Origin: CAYQQU01 sp964419545
GTDB taxonomy: Bacteria > Bacteroidota > Bacteroidia > Chitinophagales > Saprospiraceae
Direction of reading: 5' to 3'
NCBI GenBank assembly: GCA_964419545.1
Contig: CAYQQU010000048.1
Location: forward strand, 1-46,143
DNA length: 46,143 nt
Of this stretch, positions 24,058 through 33,551 are shown in pieces. The position numbers and the translations under genes are program-made. The first letter of the stretch is position 1. Every line of letters starts with the position of its first letter. A model generated the notes under the pieces. The model did no database searches, was not told the origin of the DNA, and was given only the letters and a program-made list of their open reading frames with translations.

Positions 24058-27000
24058 ATGTTAAGATCGATAATCGCCTTTTCCGTACACAACAAGTTGA
24101 TCATCCTGCTGCTGGTGGCGGGCCTGATCGCCGGCGGCGTCTATTCGCTGCGCCGGTTGCCGATCGACGCCGTTCCCGATATCACCAACAACCAGGTGCA
24201 GGTGGTCACCGTCTCCCCTTCCCTGGCCCCGCAGGAGGTCGAGCAGTTTATCACTTATCCGGTGGAAGTGGCCATGGCCAATATCCCCGACGTCATCGAA
24301 ATCCGTTCCATCTCGCGCTTCGGCCTATCGGTGGTTACCATCGTCTTCAAAGACCGGGTACCCATCCTCGACGCGCGCCAGTTCGTCAAAGAACAGATCG
24401 GACTGGCGGAAGCGGAAATACCGCCGGGGCTGGGCCGACCTGAACTGATGCCCATCACCACCGGCCTCGGGGAGATCTACCAGTACGTCCTGCAAGTCCA
24501 GCCCGGCTACGAAGACCAGTACGACGCCATGGGGCTGCGCACCATCCAGGACTGGATCGTGAAGCGCCAGCTCGCCGGCATTCCCGGCATCATCGAGGTG
24601 AGCAGCTTCGGGGGCTATCTCAAGCAATACGAAGTAGCGCTCAACCCGGTCCAGCTGCAAAGCAAAGACATCTCCATCCAGGAAGTTTTCGACGCGCTGG
24701 CCCGCAACAACCAGAACAGCGGCGGCAGCTACATCGAAAAAGGACCGCACGCCTACTACATCCGCACCGAAGGCCTGGTGGATAACCTCCAGGATATCGA
24801 AAATATCGTGATCACCAACCGCGAGGGCGTTCCCGTTTTGATCCGGCACGTTGCAGAAGTCGCCCTCGGCAGCCCGAAGCGCTTCGGCGCCATGACGATG
24901 GACGGGCGCGGGGAAGCTGTCGGCGGCATCACCCTGATGCTCAAAGGCGCCAATTCTTCGGAGGCCATCGCCAATGTACACGAGCGGGTCGAACGGGTGA
25001 AGCGCTCCCTGCCGGAAGGGGTCGTGCTCTACCCGTACCTCGACCGTTCGGTGCTGGTGGGCAAAACGATTCGCACCGTGGCGACCAACCTGCTGGAAGG
25101 AGGACTCATCGTCATCCTCGTCCTGGTGCTGTTGCTCGGCAATCTGCGGGCCGGCCTGGTGGTGGCGTCGGTCATTCCCCTGGCGATGCTCTTCGCCCTC
25201 ATCATGATGCGCAATTTCGGCGTATCGGCCAACCTGATGAGCCTGGGCGCCATCGATTTCGGCATCGTAGTCGACGGGGCCGTCATCGTTGTGGAAGGAG
25301 TGATGCACGGACTGTTCACTTATCACCTGGGCCGCCGGCTAAGCCAGCAGCAGATGGACGGCATCATCATCGATGAATCGTCCAAGCTCTTCCGCTCGGC
25401 CGTTTTCGGGGTATTCATCATCCTGATCGTCTTCGTTCCGATCATGACGCTCACCGGCATCGAAGGGAAGATGTTCCGGCCCATGGCGCTCACCTTTGCC
25501 TTCGCGGTGCTGGGCGCCCTGCTGCTTTCCCTGACCTATGTGCCGGCCCTCTCGGCCCTGGTGCTGCCCAAAGATATCCGGGAGCGGCGCACGCCGGCCG
25601 CCTGGATCATGGCCGGTATCCGCCGCGTCTACCGGCCGGCGCTGAGCGGAGTCCTGCAAGCTCCTTATCTGTTGCTTTCAATCGTGCTGGCGATCTTTCT
25701 GGCCGCCATTCTGCTGTTCCGCTCCCTGGGCGCCGAGTTCATCCCTACCCTCGAAGAAGGCGATCTGGCCATGCAGATGACCATTCAGCCCGGCAGTTCG
25801 CTGGAAGAGAGCATCCGCACCACCACCAAGGCCGAGCGCGTGCTGCTGGAGCATTTCCCGGAAGTGAAACACGTGGTCTCCAAGATCGGTACGGCCGAAG
25901 TACCCACTGATCCTATGGCTATCGAGGATGCCGACATCATGATCATTCTCGAGGAGAAAGAACACTGGACCAGCGCCGACAACCGGGAAGCCCTCATCGA
26001 CGAGATGAAGGAAAAGCTGACCGTCATCGCCGGCGCGGCTTTTGAATTTACCCAGCCCATCCAATTGCGCTTCAACGAGCTGATGACCGGCGCCAAGACC
26101 GATATCGCCGTCAAGATATTCGGCGAAAACCTGGAAGAACTGAAGCGCTACGGCGACCGGGCCGCTCGCCTGATCAGCGACATTCCGGGCGCGGGCGACG
26201 TGCGGGTGGAACAGACCGAGGGGCTGTCGCAACTGGTGATCCGCTACGACCGGCAGAAGATCGCCGAATACGGCCTCAATATCGAAGAACTCAACACCAT
26301 CGTGCGGGCGGCCTACGCCGGAGAGATAGCGGGCGTCGTTTTCGAGAACGAAAGGAAATTCGACCTCGTCGTTCGCCTGGAACAACAAGCCCGCGAAGCG
26401 CTCGACCTGGGTCGGCTCTTCGTTCACCTCTCCGGCGGGCGCACCCTGCCGCTGAGCGAAGTGGCCACCGCCGCCTACACCGAAGGGCCGATGCAGATCT
26501 CGCGGGAAGACGCCCGCCGGCGCATCACCATCGGCGTCAATGTGCGCAACCGCGACGTAGCCGGTCTGGTGGCCGATATCGAGCAGTCGCTGCGCGACCG
26601 GCTCAACCTGCCGCCCGGTTACTCCATCAAGTACGGCGGGGAGTTCGAGAACCTGGAAAAAGCCCAGCAGCGCCTGCTCATCGCCGTGCCGGCAGCGCTG
26701 GCCCTCATCTTTTTCCTGCTGTTTTTCACCTTTGGTCGCCTGAAGTACGCCGTGATGATCTTTACCGCCGTGCCCATGTCGGCCATCGGCGGCATTGTCG
26801 CGCTCTGGCTGCGCGGTATGCCGTTCAGCATTTCGGCGGGCGTGGGTTTCATCGCGCTATTCGGGGTCGCCGTATTGAACGGCATCGTACTGATCAGCTA
26901 CTTCAACCGGCTGCGCTACGAAGAAGGCCGGACCGATATCCGGGACCTGATCATCGACGGCAGCCTGGTGCGCCTCCGGCCGGTGATCATGACCGCCACG

Positions 27001-28368
27001 GTTGCGGCGATGGGCTTCCTGCCCATGGCCCTCTCCACCAGTAACGGCGCGGAGGTGCAGAAACCGCTGGCTACCGTCGTCATCGGCGGGCTGATCACTG
27101 CTACCCTGCTCACCTTGCTCGTGCTGCCCGTATTGTATTTTCTGGTAAACCGCCATATCGGTCTGCCCAAGAACGCCAAAACGGCGGCGACGGTCTTACT
27201 ATTGGCCCTGCCTTCGCTGGGATTCGGGCAGGAGCGCCCGGTGCTGACCGTCGACTCGGCCGTCGCGCACGCCCTGCAGGAACACCCGCTGCTCGCCAAC
27301 GCCGCCCTGCAGGTCGAGGAGGCCCGCCTGGGGGTTCAAACCGCCCGCACCCTTCCGCCGGCGGAAATCAACTTACAGCTCGGTCAGATGAACACGACAC
27401 TATTCGACTACAACGTCTCTGCCCAGCAAAGCCTCGGCAACATTGCCGCCGACCGGCAGCGCCGCAGGGTGGCGGGCGCCGAAACTCAACTGGCCGAGAG
27501 CGAACGCCTGCGACTCGCAGCTGAGATCACCTTCCAGGTGCGGCGCACCTGGCAACAATGGATATACCAGGGCGAACGCCGCCGCCTGCGGGAAAATCAG
27601 CTGGAACGCTACGAACAGGTCGCTCAAAAAGCAGCCCTCCAATTCCGCGCCGGCGAGATCGACAGACTGGAGAAAACGCTGATCGACAACCAGGTAACTG
27701 CTGCCCGTCAGGCCCTGGCCAATGAGCGGATCGCCGAACAACGCGCCTGGCTGGAACTGGCCCAGACGGCATTCCTGACCCGCCGCTACCGGCAACCGCC
27801 GGATGCTCCCCCGGCAACTGTGGCGGCGCCAGAACAGCCGGCGGTGCTCAATGCCCGATTGCTGGATCCCCTGGCGCTGCGCAACGACCTGGCCGGCCTG
27901 GAACTCGACCTGGTCCGAAAGCAGCTGGCCCCGGAATATTTCCTGGGTTACTTCAACCAGAGCATCCGACCCGACTTTTCCCTGCAGGGCGTCAATGTCG
28001 GGATGGCCGTCCCGATCTTCCGGAAAGGACAACGCGGCCGCATCGACCAGGCGCGCCTCCGGATCGAGATGGTGACCAACGAAAACCAACGGTTGCGAAC
28101 GCAGCTCCGACGGCAGCTCGACTATACCCTGGCCGCCGGAAGCCTGCTGTCGCAGCAGCTGACCACCAGCGGCGCTGCACTGCGCGAACAGGCCGAACAG
28201 CTGGAACGCTTGTCCGAACAACAGCTCCGGGCCGGCGAGATCGACTACTTCCGCTATGCACAAAGCCTGGACGCCGCGCTGCGCAACCGGCTGGAGTACC
28301 TCGACCTGCAGAACCAGTTTAACCAGACCATGATTGAAATGGATTTCCTGACCGGAACAGGTCAATAA
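24058..28368 (+). CDS. CzcA-type heavy-metal RND pump fused to a TolC-like outer-membrane factor
   Basis: The 1436 residues are two proteins in one frame. Residues 1 to about 1035 are a full heavy-metal RND pump with 12 expected helices. The proton relay motif DFGIVVDGAVIVVE (Asp400, Asp406, Glu413) is of the type found in zinc/cobalt/cadmium pumps rather than copper pumps. Residues 1042-1058 read TAATVLLLALPSLGFGQ, like a signal peptide with a cleavage site. From about 1062 (VLTVDSAVAHALQEHP) to the end is a TolC/CzcC-like outer-membrane factor. The adaptor gene follows 35 bases later. Fusions of this type occur in Bacteroidota; whether the product is cut at the internal signal is not known. 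Confidence 0.92.
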   Translation: MLRSIIAFSVHNKLIILLLVAGLIAGGVYSLRRLPIDAVPDITNNQVQVVTVSPSLAPQEVEQFITYPVEVAMANIPDVIEIRSISRFGLSVVTIVFKDRVPILDARQFVKEQIGLAEAEIPPGLGRPELMPITTGLGEIYQYVLQVQPGYEDQYDAMGLRTIQDWIVKRQLAGIPGIIEVSSFGGYLKQYEVALNPVQLQSKDISIQEVFDALARNNQNSGGSYIEKGPHAYYIRTEGLVDNLQDIENIVITNREGVPVLIRHVAEVALGSPKRFGAMTMDGRGEAVGGITLMLKGANSSEAIANVHERVERVKRSLPEGVVLYPYLDRSVLVGKTIRTVATNLLEGGLIVILVLVLLLGNLRAGLVVASVIPLAMLFALIMMRNFGVSANLMSLGAIDFGIVVDGAVIVVEGVMHGLFTYHLGRRLSQQQMDGIIIDESSKLFRSAVFGVFIILIVFVPIMTLTGIEGKMFRPMALTFAFAVLGALLLSLTYVPALSALVLPKDIRERRTPAAWIMAGIRRVYRPALSGVLQAPYLLLSIVLAIFLAAILLFRSLGAEFIPTLEEGDLAMQMTIQPGSSLEESIRTTTKAERVLLEHFPEVKHVVSKIGTAEVPTDPMAIEDADIMIILEEKEHWTSADNREALIDEMKEKLTVIAGAAFEFTQPIQLRFNELMTGAKTDIAVKIFGENLEELKRYGDRAARLISDIPGAGDVRVEQTEGLSQLVIRYDRQKIAEYGLNIEELNTIVRAAYAGEIAGVVFENERKFDLVVRLEQQAREALDLGRLFVHLSGGRTLPLSEVATAAYTEGPMQISREDARRRITIGVNVRNRDVAGLVADIEQSLRDRLNLPPGYSIKYGGEFENLEKAQQRLLIAVPAALALIFFLLFFTFGRLKYAVMIFTAVPMSAIGGIVALWLRGMPFSISAGVGFIALFGVAVLNGIVLISYFNRLRYEEGRTDIRDLIIDGSLVRLRPVIMTATVAAMGFLPMALSTSNGAEVQKPLATVVIGGLITATLLTLLVLPVLYFLVNRHIGLPKNAKTAATVLLLALPSLGFGQERPVLTVDSAVAHALQEHPLLANAALQVEEARLGVQTARTLPPAEINLQLGQMNTTLFDYNVSAQQSLGNIAADRQRRRVAGAETQLAESERLRLAAEITFQVRRTWQQWIYQGERRRLRENQLERYEQVAQKAALQFRAGEIDRLEKTLIDNQVTAARQALANERIAEQRAWLELAQTAFLTRRYRQPPDAPPATVAAPEQPAVLNARLLDPLALRNDLAGLELDLVRKQLAPEYFLGYFNQSIRPDFSLQGVNVGMAVPIFRKGQRGRIDQARLRIEMVTNENQRLRTQLRRQLDYTLAAGSLLSQQLTTSGAALREQAEQLERLSEQQLRAGEIDYFRYAQSLDAALRNRLEYLDLQNQFNQTMIEMDFLTGTGQ

Positions 28369-28403
28369 GGATCATTATTCTGATAACCGAACAAGCTAAA
28401 GAC

Positions 28404-29534
28404 ATGAAATATCACCTCCTCCTCTTTCTGCTCCTCGTCGCCGGCGCCTTCCCGGCCTGCGAAACACCCGCCGGAGAAAGCGAAGCCGCCGGCGCGGAAA
28501 CGAACCCGACATTCGTCACCCTAACCGATGACCAAATGGAACTGGCCGGCGTCGAACTGGGCAGGCCGGAACGACGCCAGGTAGCGCGCTACGTCGACTG
28601 CACCGGGATGATCGAAGTGCCGCCGGAGAGTTTGTTTTCCGTCTATTCGCCGGTCAACGGCTTTGTAAACAATGTAAAACACCTGCCCGGGGATTACGTC
28701 CGCAAAGGCGAACTGCTGACCACCGTACGCCATCCCGACCTGGTGCGCCTGCAGCGGGAACTGCTGGAAACCAAAAGCCGGCTCCGATTCCTGCAGGAAG
28801 AGTACCAGCGCAAGGATACGCTGGCGGGCGCAGACGCGGCCTCCCGCAAAGCTCTCGGCCAGGCGCGATCGGACTACGAAACGGCCCGCGCCACTTACCA
28901 GGGGCTCAAAGCAGAGCTGGAAATGATCGGCATCGACCCGGCCCGACTGGAAAAGGACGGTGCAATACAACCGGCCATCCCCATCCGTGCGCCCGGCAAC
29001 GGTTACCTCACCCAGGTGAATGTCAATCCCGGTAAGCTGATCACCCCGGATCAGTTGCTTTATGAGATCGTCGACAACAATCACCTGCATCTGGAACTGC
29101 AGGTTTTCGCCAAAGACTTGCCGCTGCTCGCTAAAGGACAGCGCATCGAGTGCCAGGCGCCCGGCATTGATCAGACTTTTCACGCAGAAGTATACCTCCT
29201 CGGAAAAATGATCGACCCGGCCACCAAAACCACCCGCGTACACGGCCATTTCGACGAAGAACCGGTTAATCTGACCCCGGGTACTTACGTCCAGGCCCGT
29301 ATCCATACCGATGCACAGGAAGTGACGGCCCTGCCCGAAGCGGCCATCGTACGGGATGGCGAACAGTCTTTCGTTTTCGTAAAAACACCGGATGGATTTC
29401 GACGGATGGCGATACAAACGGGGCTCGCCAATCAGGGCTATGTTCAGGTTGAAACACTTGAACTCAGCGATTCAGAATTGCTGGCCGTAAAAGGCGCTTA
29501 TTATCTGCAAGGTATGGAGGGTGAAGGGGAATAG
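28404..29534 (+). CDS. CzcB/CusB-type periplasmic adaptor lipoprotein
   Basis: This membrane fusion protein of 376 residues links the RND pump to the outer-membrane channel. The signal MKYHLLLFLLLVAGAFPAC places a lipid anchor on Cys19. The barrel-sandwich halves flank an alpha hairpin (LVRLQRELLETKSRLRFLQ to RSDYETARATYQGLKAELE), followed by beta-barrel and membrane-proximal domains (PEAAIVRDGEQSFVFVKTPD). It is the last gene of the efflux operon and converges with the Rrf2 regulator 26 bases away. No methionine-rich region typical of copper-specific CusB is seen, consistent with a divalent-metal substrate. Confidence 0.9.
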   Translation: MKYHLLLFLLLVAGAFPACETPAGESEAAGAETNPTFVTLTDDQMELAGVELGRPERRQVARYVDCTGMIEVPPESLFSVYSPVNGFVNNVKHLPGDYVRKGELLTTVRHPDLVRLQRELLETKSRLRFLQEEYQRKDTLAGADAASRKALGQARSDYETARATYQGLKAELEMIGIDPARLEKDGAIQPAIPIRAPGNGYLTQVNVNPGKLITPDQLLYEIVDNNHLHLELQVFAKDLPLLAKGQRIECQAPGIDQTFHAEVYLLGKMIDPATKTTRVHGHFDEEPVNLTPGTYVQARIHTDAQEVTALPEAAIVRDGEQSFVFVKTPDGFRRMAIQTGLANQGYVQVETLELSDSELLAVKGAYYLQGMEGEGE

Positions 29535-29560
29535 GAGTGACCTGAACCGGGTAGCAGGAA

Positions 29561-30028
29561 TCACACTTCCATTTGGGCCTCCAGCAGCTTTTCCAGGGCG
29601 TTTTTCGATTCTTTCTCCGAACCGAGGAGGTCCTGCAAGGTAACGCGGGAGAGGAAGTTGTCGAGGGTATGTTGCACCATTTTCCAAAGCGAACGCACGG
29701 AACAATCCACGGAGTTTGTGCACAGTTTCATAGTGCCGGTATGCCCCTGGCAGAAAGAACCGTCAAAAACGTTGCCGCCGAGGGCGTCCATGACGTCTTT
29801 GATGACGATCTGATCAGTAGGGCGCGCCAGCACGTAGCCTCCCTTTTGGCCGCGGGTGCTCTGGATGAAACCAGCCAGCCGCAAGCCACGGGTCAGTTTG
29901 GCGACGTAGGAGTTGGACAGCCCTTCTTCTTCGCTGAGCTGGGTGATGCTGAGTCCCTCCTGGCCGTCGCTGCGCGCGATGCGCAGCAGGATGCGAATGC
30001 CGTATTCTTCTTGTGCTAAGATCTTCAT
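29561..30028 (-). CDS. Rrf2-family regulator of the SUF operon
   Basis: Rrf2 proteins such as IscR and SufR-like regulators bind DNA through an N-terminal winged helix and sense an Fe-S cluster. The 155 residues include the helix-turn-helix (LSITQLSEEEGLSNSYVAKLTRGL) and the wing (GGYVLARP). Cysteines 93, 103 and 109 make a C-x9-C-x5-C arrangement; E. coli IscR has C-x5-C-x5-C, so the first loop is longer. It is the last gene of the suf cluster, just 11 bases after the SufT-like gene, so its level rises with the operon. A role in repressing suf when clusters are plentiful is inference by analogy with IscR. Confidence 0.9.
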   Translation of the reverse strand: MKILAQEEYGIRILLRIARSDGQEGLSITQLSEEEGLSNSYVAKLTRGLRLAGFIQSTRGQKGGYVLARPTDQIVIKDVMDALGGNVFDGSFCQGHTGTMKLCTNSVDCSVRSLWKMVQHTLDNFLSRVTLQDLLGSEKESKNALEKLLEAQMEV

Positions 30029-30039
30029 GGGTGAGTATA

Positions 30040-30363
30040 TTAAAACATATCCAGGGCCAGGCGGGCTTCTTCGCTCATCATTTCCTTATTCCAGGGCGGA
30101 TCGAAGACGACCTGCAGGTCGACTTCCGTCACACCGTCCACGGCCATCACTTTTTCTTGTACTTCCAGCGGCAGCGAATCGGCTACTGGGCACATGGGCG
30201 TGGTCAGGGTCATGGTGATCCCGACTTTTCCCGAATCCTCGATATCGATATTGTAGATCAGCCCGAGCTCGTAGATATCCGAGGGGATCTCCGGGTCATA
30301 GACGGTTTTGATCTGCTCGATGATCCTGGCTTCTAATGCTTTTTTATCCATAGAAAGCGTCAT
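30040..30363 (-). CDS. SufT-like DUF59/MIP18 Fe-S maturation protein
   Basis: This 107-residue protein of the DUF59 (PaaD/MIP18) fold helps mature Fe-S proteins. The segments DPEIPSDIYELGLIYNI and TMTLTTPMCPVA, with Cys58, are diagnostic; the cysteine is the likely cluster or transfer site. The start could also be the Met at residue 5. It begins 4 bases after the sufE stop and lies within the suf operon on the minus strand. Standalone DUF59 genes in SUF operons are often called sufT, and that role is assumed here. Confidence 0.88.
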   Translation of the reverse strand: MTLSMDKKALEARIIEQIKTVYDPEIPSDIYELGLIYNIDIEDSGKVGITMTLTTPMCPVADSLPLEVQEKVMAVDGVTEVDLQVVFDPPWNKEMMSEEARLALDMF

Positions 30364-30367
30364 TGCT

Positions 30368-30802
30368 TCAGGTTTCAGAATTCGTATTGCGCTTTTGCAG
30401 CGCTGTTCCGTAGGTCTTCATCTGCTTGATCATGCTGACCAGGCCGTTGGAGCGGGTGGGAGAAAGGTGTTCTTTCAGCCCGATCCGGTCGATGAAGTAA
30501 AGGTCGGCCTGGGCGATGTCCTCCGGCGTCTGGTCGGAAAGCGCCCGGATCAGCAGGGCGATGATGCCTTTGGTGATGATCGCGTCGCTGTCGGCCGTAA
30601 ATTTGATTTTTCCGTCTTCCTCGTCGGCATTCAGCCACACCCGGCTCTGGCACCCCTTGATCAGATGATCGTCCACCTTGTACCGGTCGTCGATCATCGG
30701 CAGATGCCGGCCCAGGTCGATGATGTACTCGTACTTGTCCATCCACTCGTCGAAGAGGGAAAATTCATCGATGATTTCTTCTTGTATCTCGTTGATGGTC
30801 AT
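30368..30802 (-). CDS. sufE: Cysteine desulfuration protein SufE
   Basis: SufE accepts sulfur from the SufS persulfide and passes it to the SufBCD scaffold. The 144-residue length is typical. The acceptor Cys51 lies in the loop HLIKGCQSRVWL, and the preceding RYKVDD matches the family. It stands 99 bases after sufS, in the same direction. It is a cytoplasmic helper of the Fe-S assembly machine encoded by the same operon. Confidence 0.95.
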   Translation of the reverse strand: MTINEIQEEIIDEFSLFDEWMDKYEYIIDLGRHLPMIDDRYKVDDHLIKGCQSRVWLNADEEDGKIKFTADSDAIITKGIIALLIRALSDQTPEDIAQADLYFIDRIGLKEHLSPTRSNGLVSMIKQMKTYGTALQKRNTNSET

Positions 30803-30901
30803 GATTACAGGTTTTGGTTAGCGCCGTCCGGCCAATCCTGTTTTTTTTCCTCAACGACCGAAGGTTTTGGCGTCGCTGTCTGGAAAATGGTCGGGCGATT
30901 T

Positions 30902-32146
30902 TTACCGCAACATCGGCAGCGCTCGTTCCAGGGCGGCGATCAGCCGGTCGATGTCTTCCGTCGTATTGTACAGCGCGAAAGAAGCCCGCACCGTTCCCGG
31001 GATGCCGAAGCGATCCATCAGCGGCTGGGTGCAATGGTGGCCGGTGCGCACTGCAACCCCCTGCTGGTCGAGCAAGGTGCCCAGGTCGTAGGGATGGACG
31101 CCATCGACTAGGAAGGAGATGACGCTGGCCTTTTGGGCCGCGGTCCCGTAGATGCGCATCCCGTCGATGCGGAGCAGGCGTTCCGTGGCGTAAGCCAGCA
31201 ACTGCTTTTCGTGGCGGCCGATAGCTGCGTAGCCGATTGCATTGACGTATTCGATCGCGGCCGCCAGTCCGACGCCGCCGGCAATATTCGGAGTGCCGGC
31301 TTCGAATTTGTGCGGCAGTTCGTTATAAGTCGTTTTTTCGAAAGTCACCGTTTCGATCATCTCGCCGCCGCCGTGGTAAGGGGGCATAGCTTCCAGCCAC
31401 TGCTCTTTACCGTAGAGGATGCCGATACCGGTGGGACCGAAAACTTTGTGTCCCGAGAAAGTGTAAAAGTCGGCGTCGAGATCCTGTACATCGATAGCGA
31501 GGTGCGGCGCCGCCTGGCAGCCGTCGACCAGCACGGGGATGTTTCGGGCGTGGGCCTTGGCGATCATGTCCTTGACCGGGTTGACGGTGCCCAGGGTGTT
31601 GGAGATATGTACGACAGCTACGATTTTGGTGCGCTCGTTGAGTAGCGCCTCGTATTCCGAAAGCAGCACCTCTCCTGCGTCGTTGATCGGCGCGACTTTC
31701 AGCTTGGCGCCGGTCTGTTCGCAGATCAGTTGCCAGGGCACGATATTGGAATGGTGTTCCATGGCGGTGATCAGCACCTCGTCGCCGGCTTTGAGGTATT
31801 TCCGGCCGAAAGCGGAAGCGACCAGGTTGATGCCTTCGGTAGCGCCACGTACGAGGAGTACTTCGCGTTCCGAGCGGGCGTTGATGAGATCGCGGGTCAG
31901 GTAGCGCGCCCGCTCGTAGGCCTCGGTCGCTTCCTGGCTGAGGCGATAGACGCCGCGGTGAACGTTGGCGTGCTGTTCGCGATAGTACCGGTCAACGGCG
32001 CGAATGACCGATTCCGGCTTCTGGCTGGAAGCGGCGCTATCGAGGAAAACCAGTGGTTTGCCGTTTACCTTCTTTTGCAGTAGCGGAAAATCGTTGCGTA
32101 CTTTATCAATGTTGAGCACCGGAGGTGCGGGAGCGATTTTTTCCAT
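30902..32146 (-). CDS. sufS: Cysteine desulfurase SufS
   Basis: SufS is a PLP enzyme that takes sulfur from cysteine for Fe-S clusters. Of the 414 residues, Lys234 (FSGHKVFGPTG) binds PLP and Cys372 (RTGHHCTQP) carries the persulfide, the class II pattern. The segment MEHHSNIVPW and the DGCQAAPH motif are also present. It is encoded 2 bases after the sufD stop, and sufE follows it. No second desulfurase is seen in the window. Confidence 0.96.
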   Translation of the reverse strand: MEKIAPAPPVLNIDKVRNDFPLLQKKVNGKPLVFLDSAASSQKPESVIRAVDRYYREQHANVHRGVYRLSQEATEAYERARYLTRDLINARSEREVLLVRGATEGINLVASAFGRKYLKAGDEVLITAMEHHSNIVPWQLICEQTGAKLKVAPINDAGEVLLSEYEALLNERTKIVAVVHISNTLGTVNPVKDMIAKAHARNIPVLVDGCQAAPHLAIDVQDLDADFYTFSGHKVFGPTGIGILYGKEQWLEAMPPYHGGGEMIETVTFEKTTYNELPHKFEAGTPNIAGGVGLAAAIEYVNAIGYAAIGRHEKQLLAYATERLLRIDGMRIYGTAAQKASVISFLVDGVHPYDLGTLLDQQGVAVRTGHHCTQPLMDRFGIPGTVRASFALYNTTEDIDRLIAALERALPMLR

Positions 32147-32148
32147 AA

Positions 32149-33507
32149 TTAATCCGTTTTGCTCGCCGCCAGCTTGGCGTTGATCAGTCGCTGCGCCCGT
32201 TCGGCGATGGCTTCCACCCGGAAGTTTTCCAGCGCTTCGGCCAGGAAAGCGTTTTGCAGCAAGGTGCGCGCCTGCTGGTCAGTGAGGCCGCGCGTGCGCA
32301 GATAGAATACCGAAGTTTCGTCGAGCTGCCCAATGGTCGCGCCGTGGCTGCACTTCACGTCATCGGCGAAGATCTCCAGCTGAGGCTTGCTGTCCATCAC
32401 GGCTTTGTCCGACAAGACCAGTGAGCTGTTTTGCTGAAAAGCATTGGTCTTTTGCGCGTCTTTGCGCACGATCACTTTTCCGTTGAAAACGCCCTTGGCG
32501 CGGTCGGTGATGATGCCTTTATACAACTCGCTGCTGGTGCAGTGCGGATGCGCATGGTCGATGAACGTCTGATTGTCGATATGCTGTTCACCGGCGGCCA
32601 TATAGGCGCCGTAATAATCGGTATGCGTTCCCTGGTCGTGCAGGATGGCATTCAGGTTATTACGCACCAGGCGTCCGCCCAGGTCGGTGATGTAAGAGGA
32701 ATAAGTGCTGTCGCGGTGCTGATGCGCTTCGGTATGGTTCACCTGGAAGGCTTCGGCGCCGTCGTTCTGCAGTTTATAGTGGTGCGCATGGGCGCCCGGT
32801 TTGACGAGGTAGCGGTTGACGACATTGTTGAAATACACGCCTTCGTTGCCGGGCAACGTATCAAAGGTTTCGATTACCGTCACTTCGCTGTTGTCTTCGG
32901 CCACGATCAGGCTCTGCGGATTGATGAAGAGCGGTTGTTCGCCGGCGGCCGACAGGTAGATGAGGTGAACCGGTTTTTCGAGCGCGACATTGCGCGGCAC
33001 GTATATGAAGACGCCGTTTCTGGCGAAAGCCGCATTGAGCACCACGAAGGGGTTCTCTTCCGCCGTCGTCCAGTGGCGGTAGAACTCTTCGATGGCGGGG
33101 CGGTATTTATCTTCCTCAAAAGCTTCCTCCACGCTGGTGATGACGGCGCCGGCCGGTAGTTCTCCGATATCGGAGAATTCGGCATTCCACACCCCGTTGA
33201 TGAACACCAGGCGGTGTGCGTCGAGCTCGTCGTAGTGAAAAGCGGCGATAACTTCCGGCGCTACGGAAGCGGCGGCGCCTTCGCGGTATTCCGGCTGGAT
33301 GACCCGTGCGACGCTGGTGTACTTCCAGTCTTCATCGCGGCGCGTCGGGAAGCGCAGGGCTTCGAGCCGGTTGATGGCTGCCCGCCGCAATTGGTGCAGT
33401 GGGTGGTCGGTTCGCCCGTTGAGGTTGGCTTCCACGCTGGCGAAGAGCTGCTGAAAGTGATGAATCGTATCTTTATTGGTGTCTGTGGCCGTTACGGTAG
33501 TAGCCAT
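32149..33507 (-). CDS. sufD: Fe-S assembly scaffold protein SufD
   Basis: SufD pairs with SufB in the SufBC2D complex that builds Fe-S clusters. The 452 residues contain the N-terminal helical domain and the long parallel beta helix shared by SufB and SufD, with the C-terminal SHGATIGQLDETSVFYLRTR segment characteristic of the family. There is no membrane segment. It stands between sufC and sufS in the same direction, with a 44-base gap after sufC. Confidence 0.95.
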   Translation of the reverse strand: MATTVTATDTNKDTIHHFQQLFASVEANLNGRTDHPLHQLRRAAINRLEALRFPTRRDEDWKYTSVARVIQPEYREGAAASVAPEVIAAFHYDELDAHRLVFINGVWNAEFSDIGELPAGAVITSVEEAFEEDKYRPAIEEFYRHWTTAEENPFVVLNAAFARNGVFIYVPRNVALEKPVHLIYLSAAGEQPLFINPQSLIVAEDNSEVTVIETFDTLPGNEGVYFNNVVNRYLVKPGAHAHHYKLQNDGAEAFQVNHTEAHQHRDSTYSSYITDLGGRLVRNNLNAILHDQGTHTDYYGAYMAAGEQHIDNQTFIDHAHPHCTSSELYKGIITDRAKGVFNGKVIVRKDAQKTNAFQQNSSLVLSDKAVMDSKPQLEIFADDVKCSHGATIGQLDETSVFYLRTRGLTDQQARTLLQNAFLAEALENFRVEAIAERAQRLINAKLAASKTD

Positions 33508-33551
33508 AAATGTTCGTTTTCTAAAGTTTAACGTTGCGGGCGTTCACCCAT

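Noticed and set aside
30803..30901. Extra gene or internal promoter between sufE and sufS
   Set aside because: The 98-99 bases hold no open frame with protein-like features and no clear -33/-7 pair.
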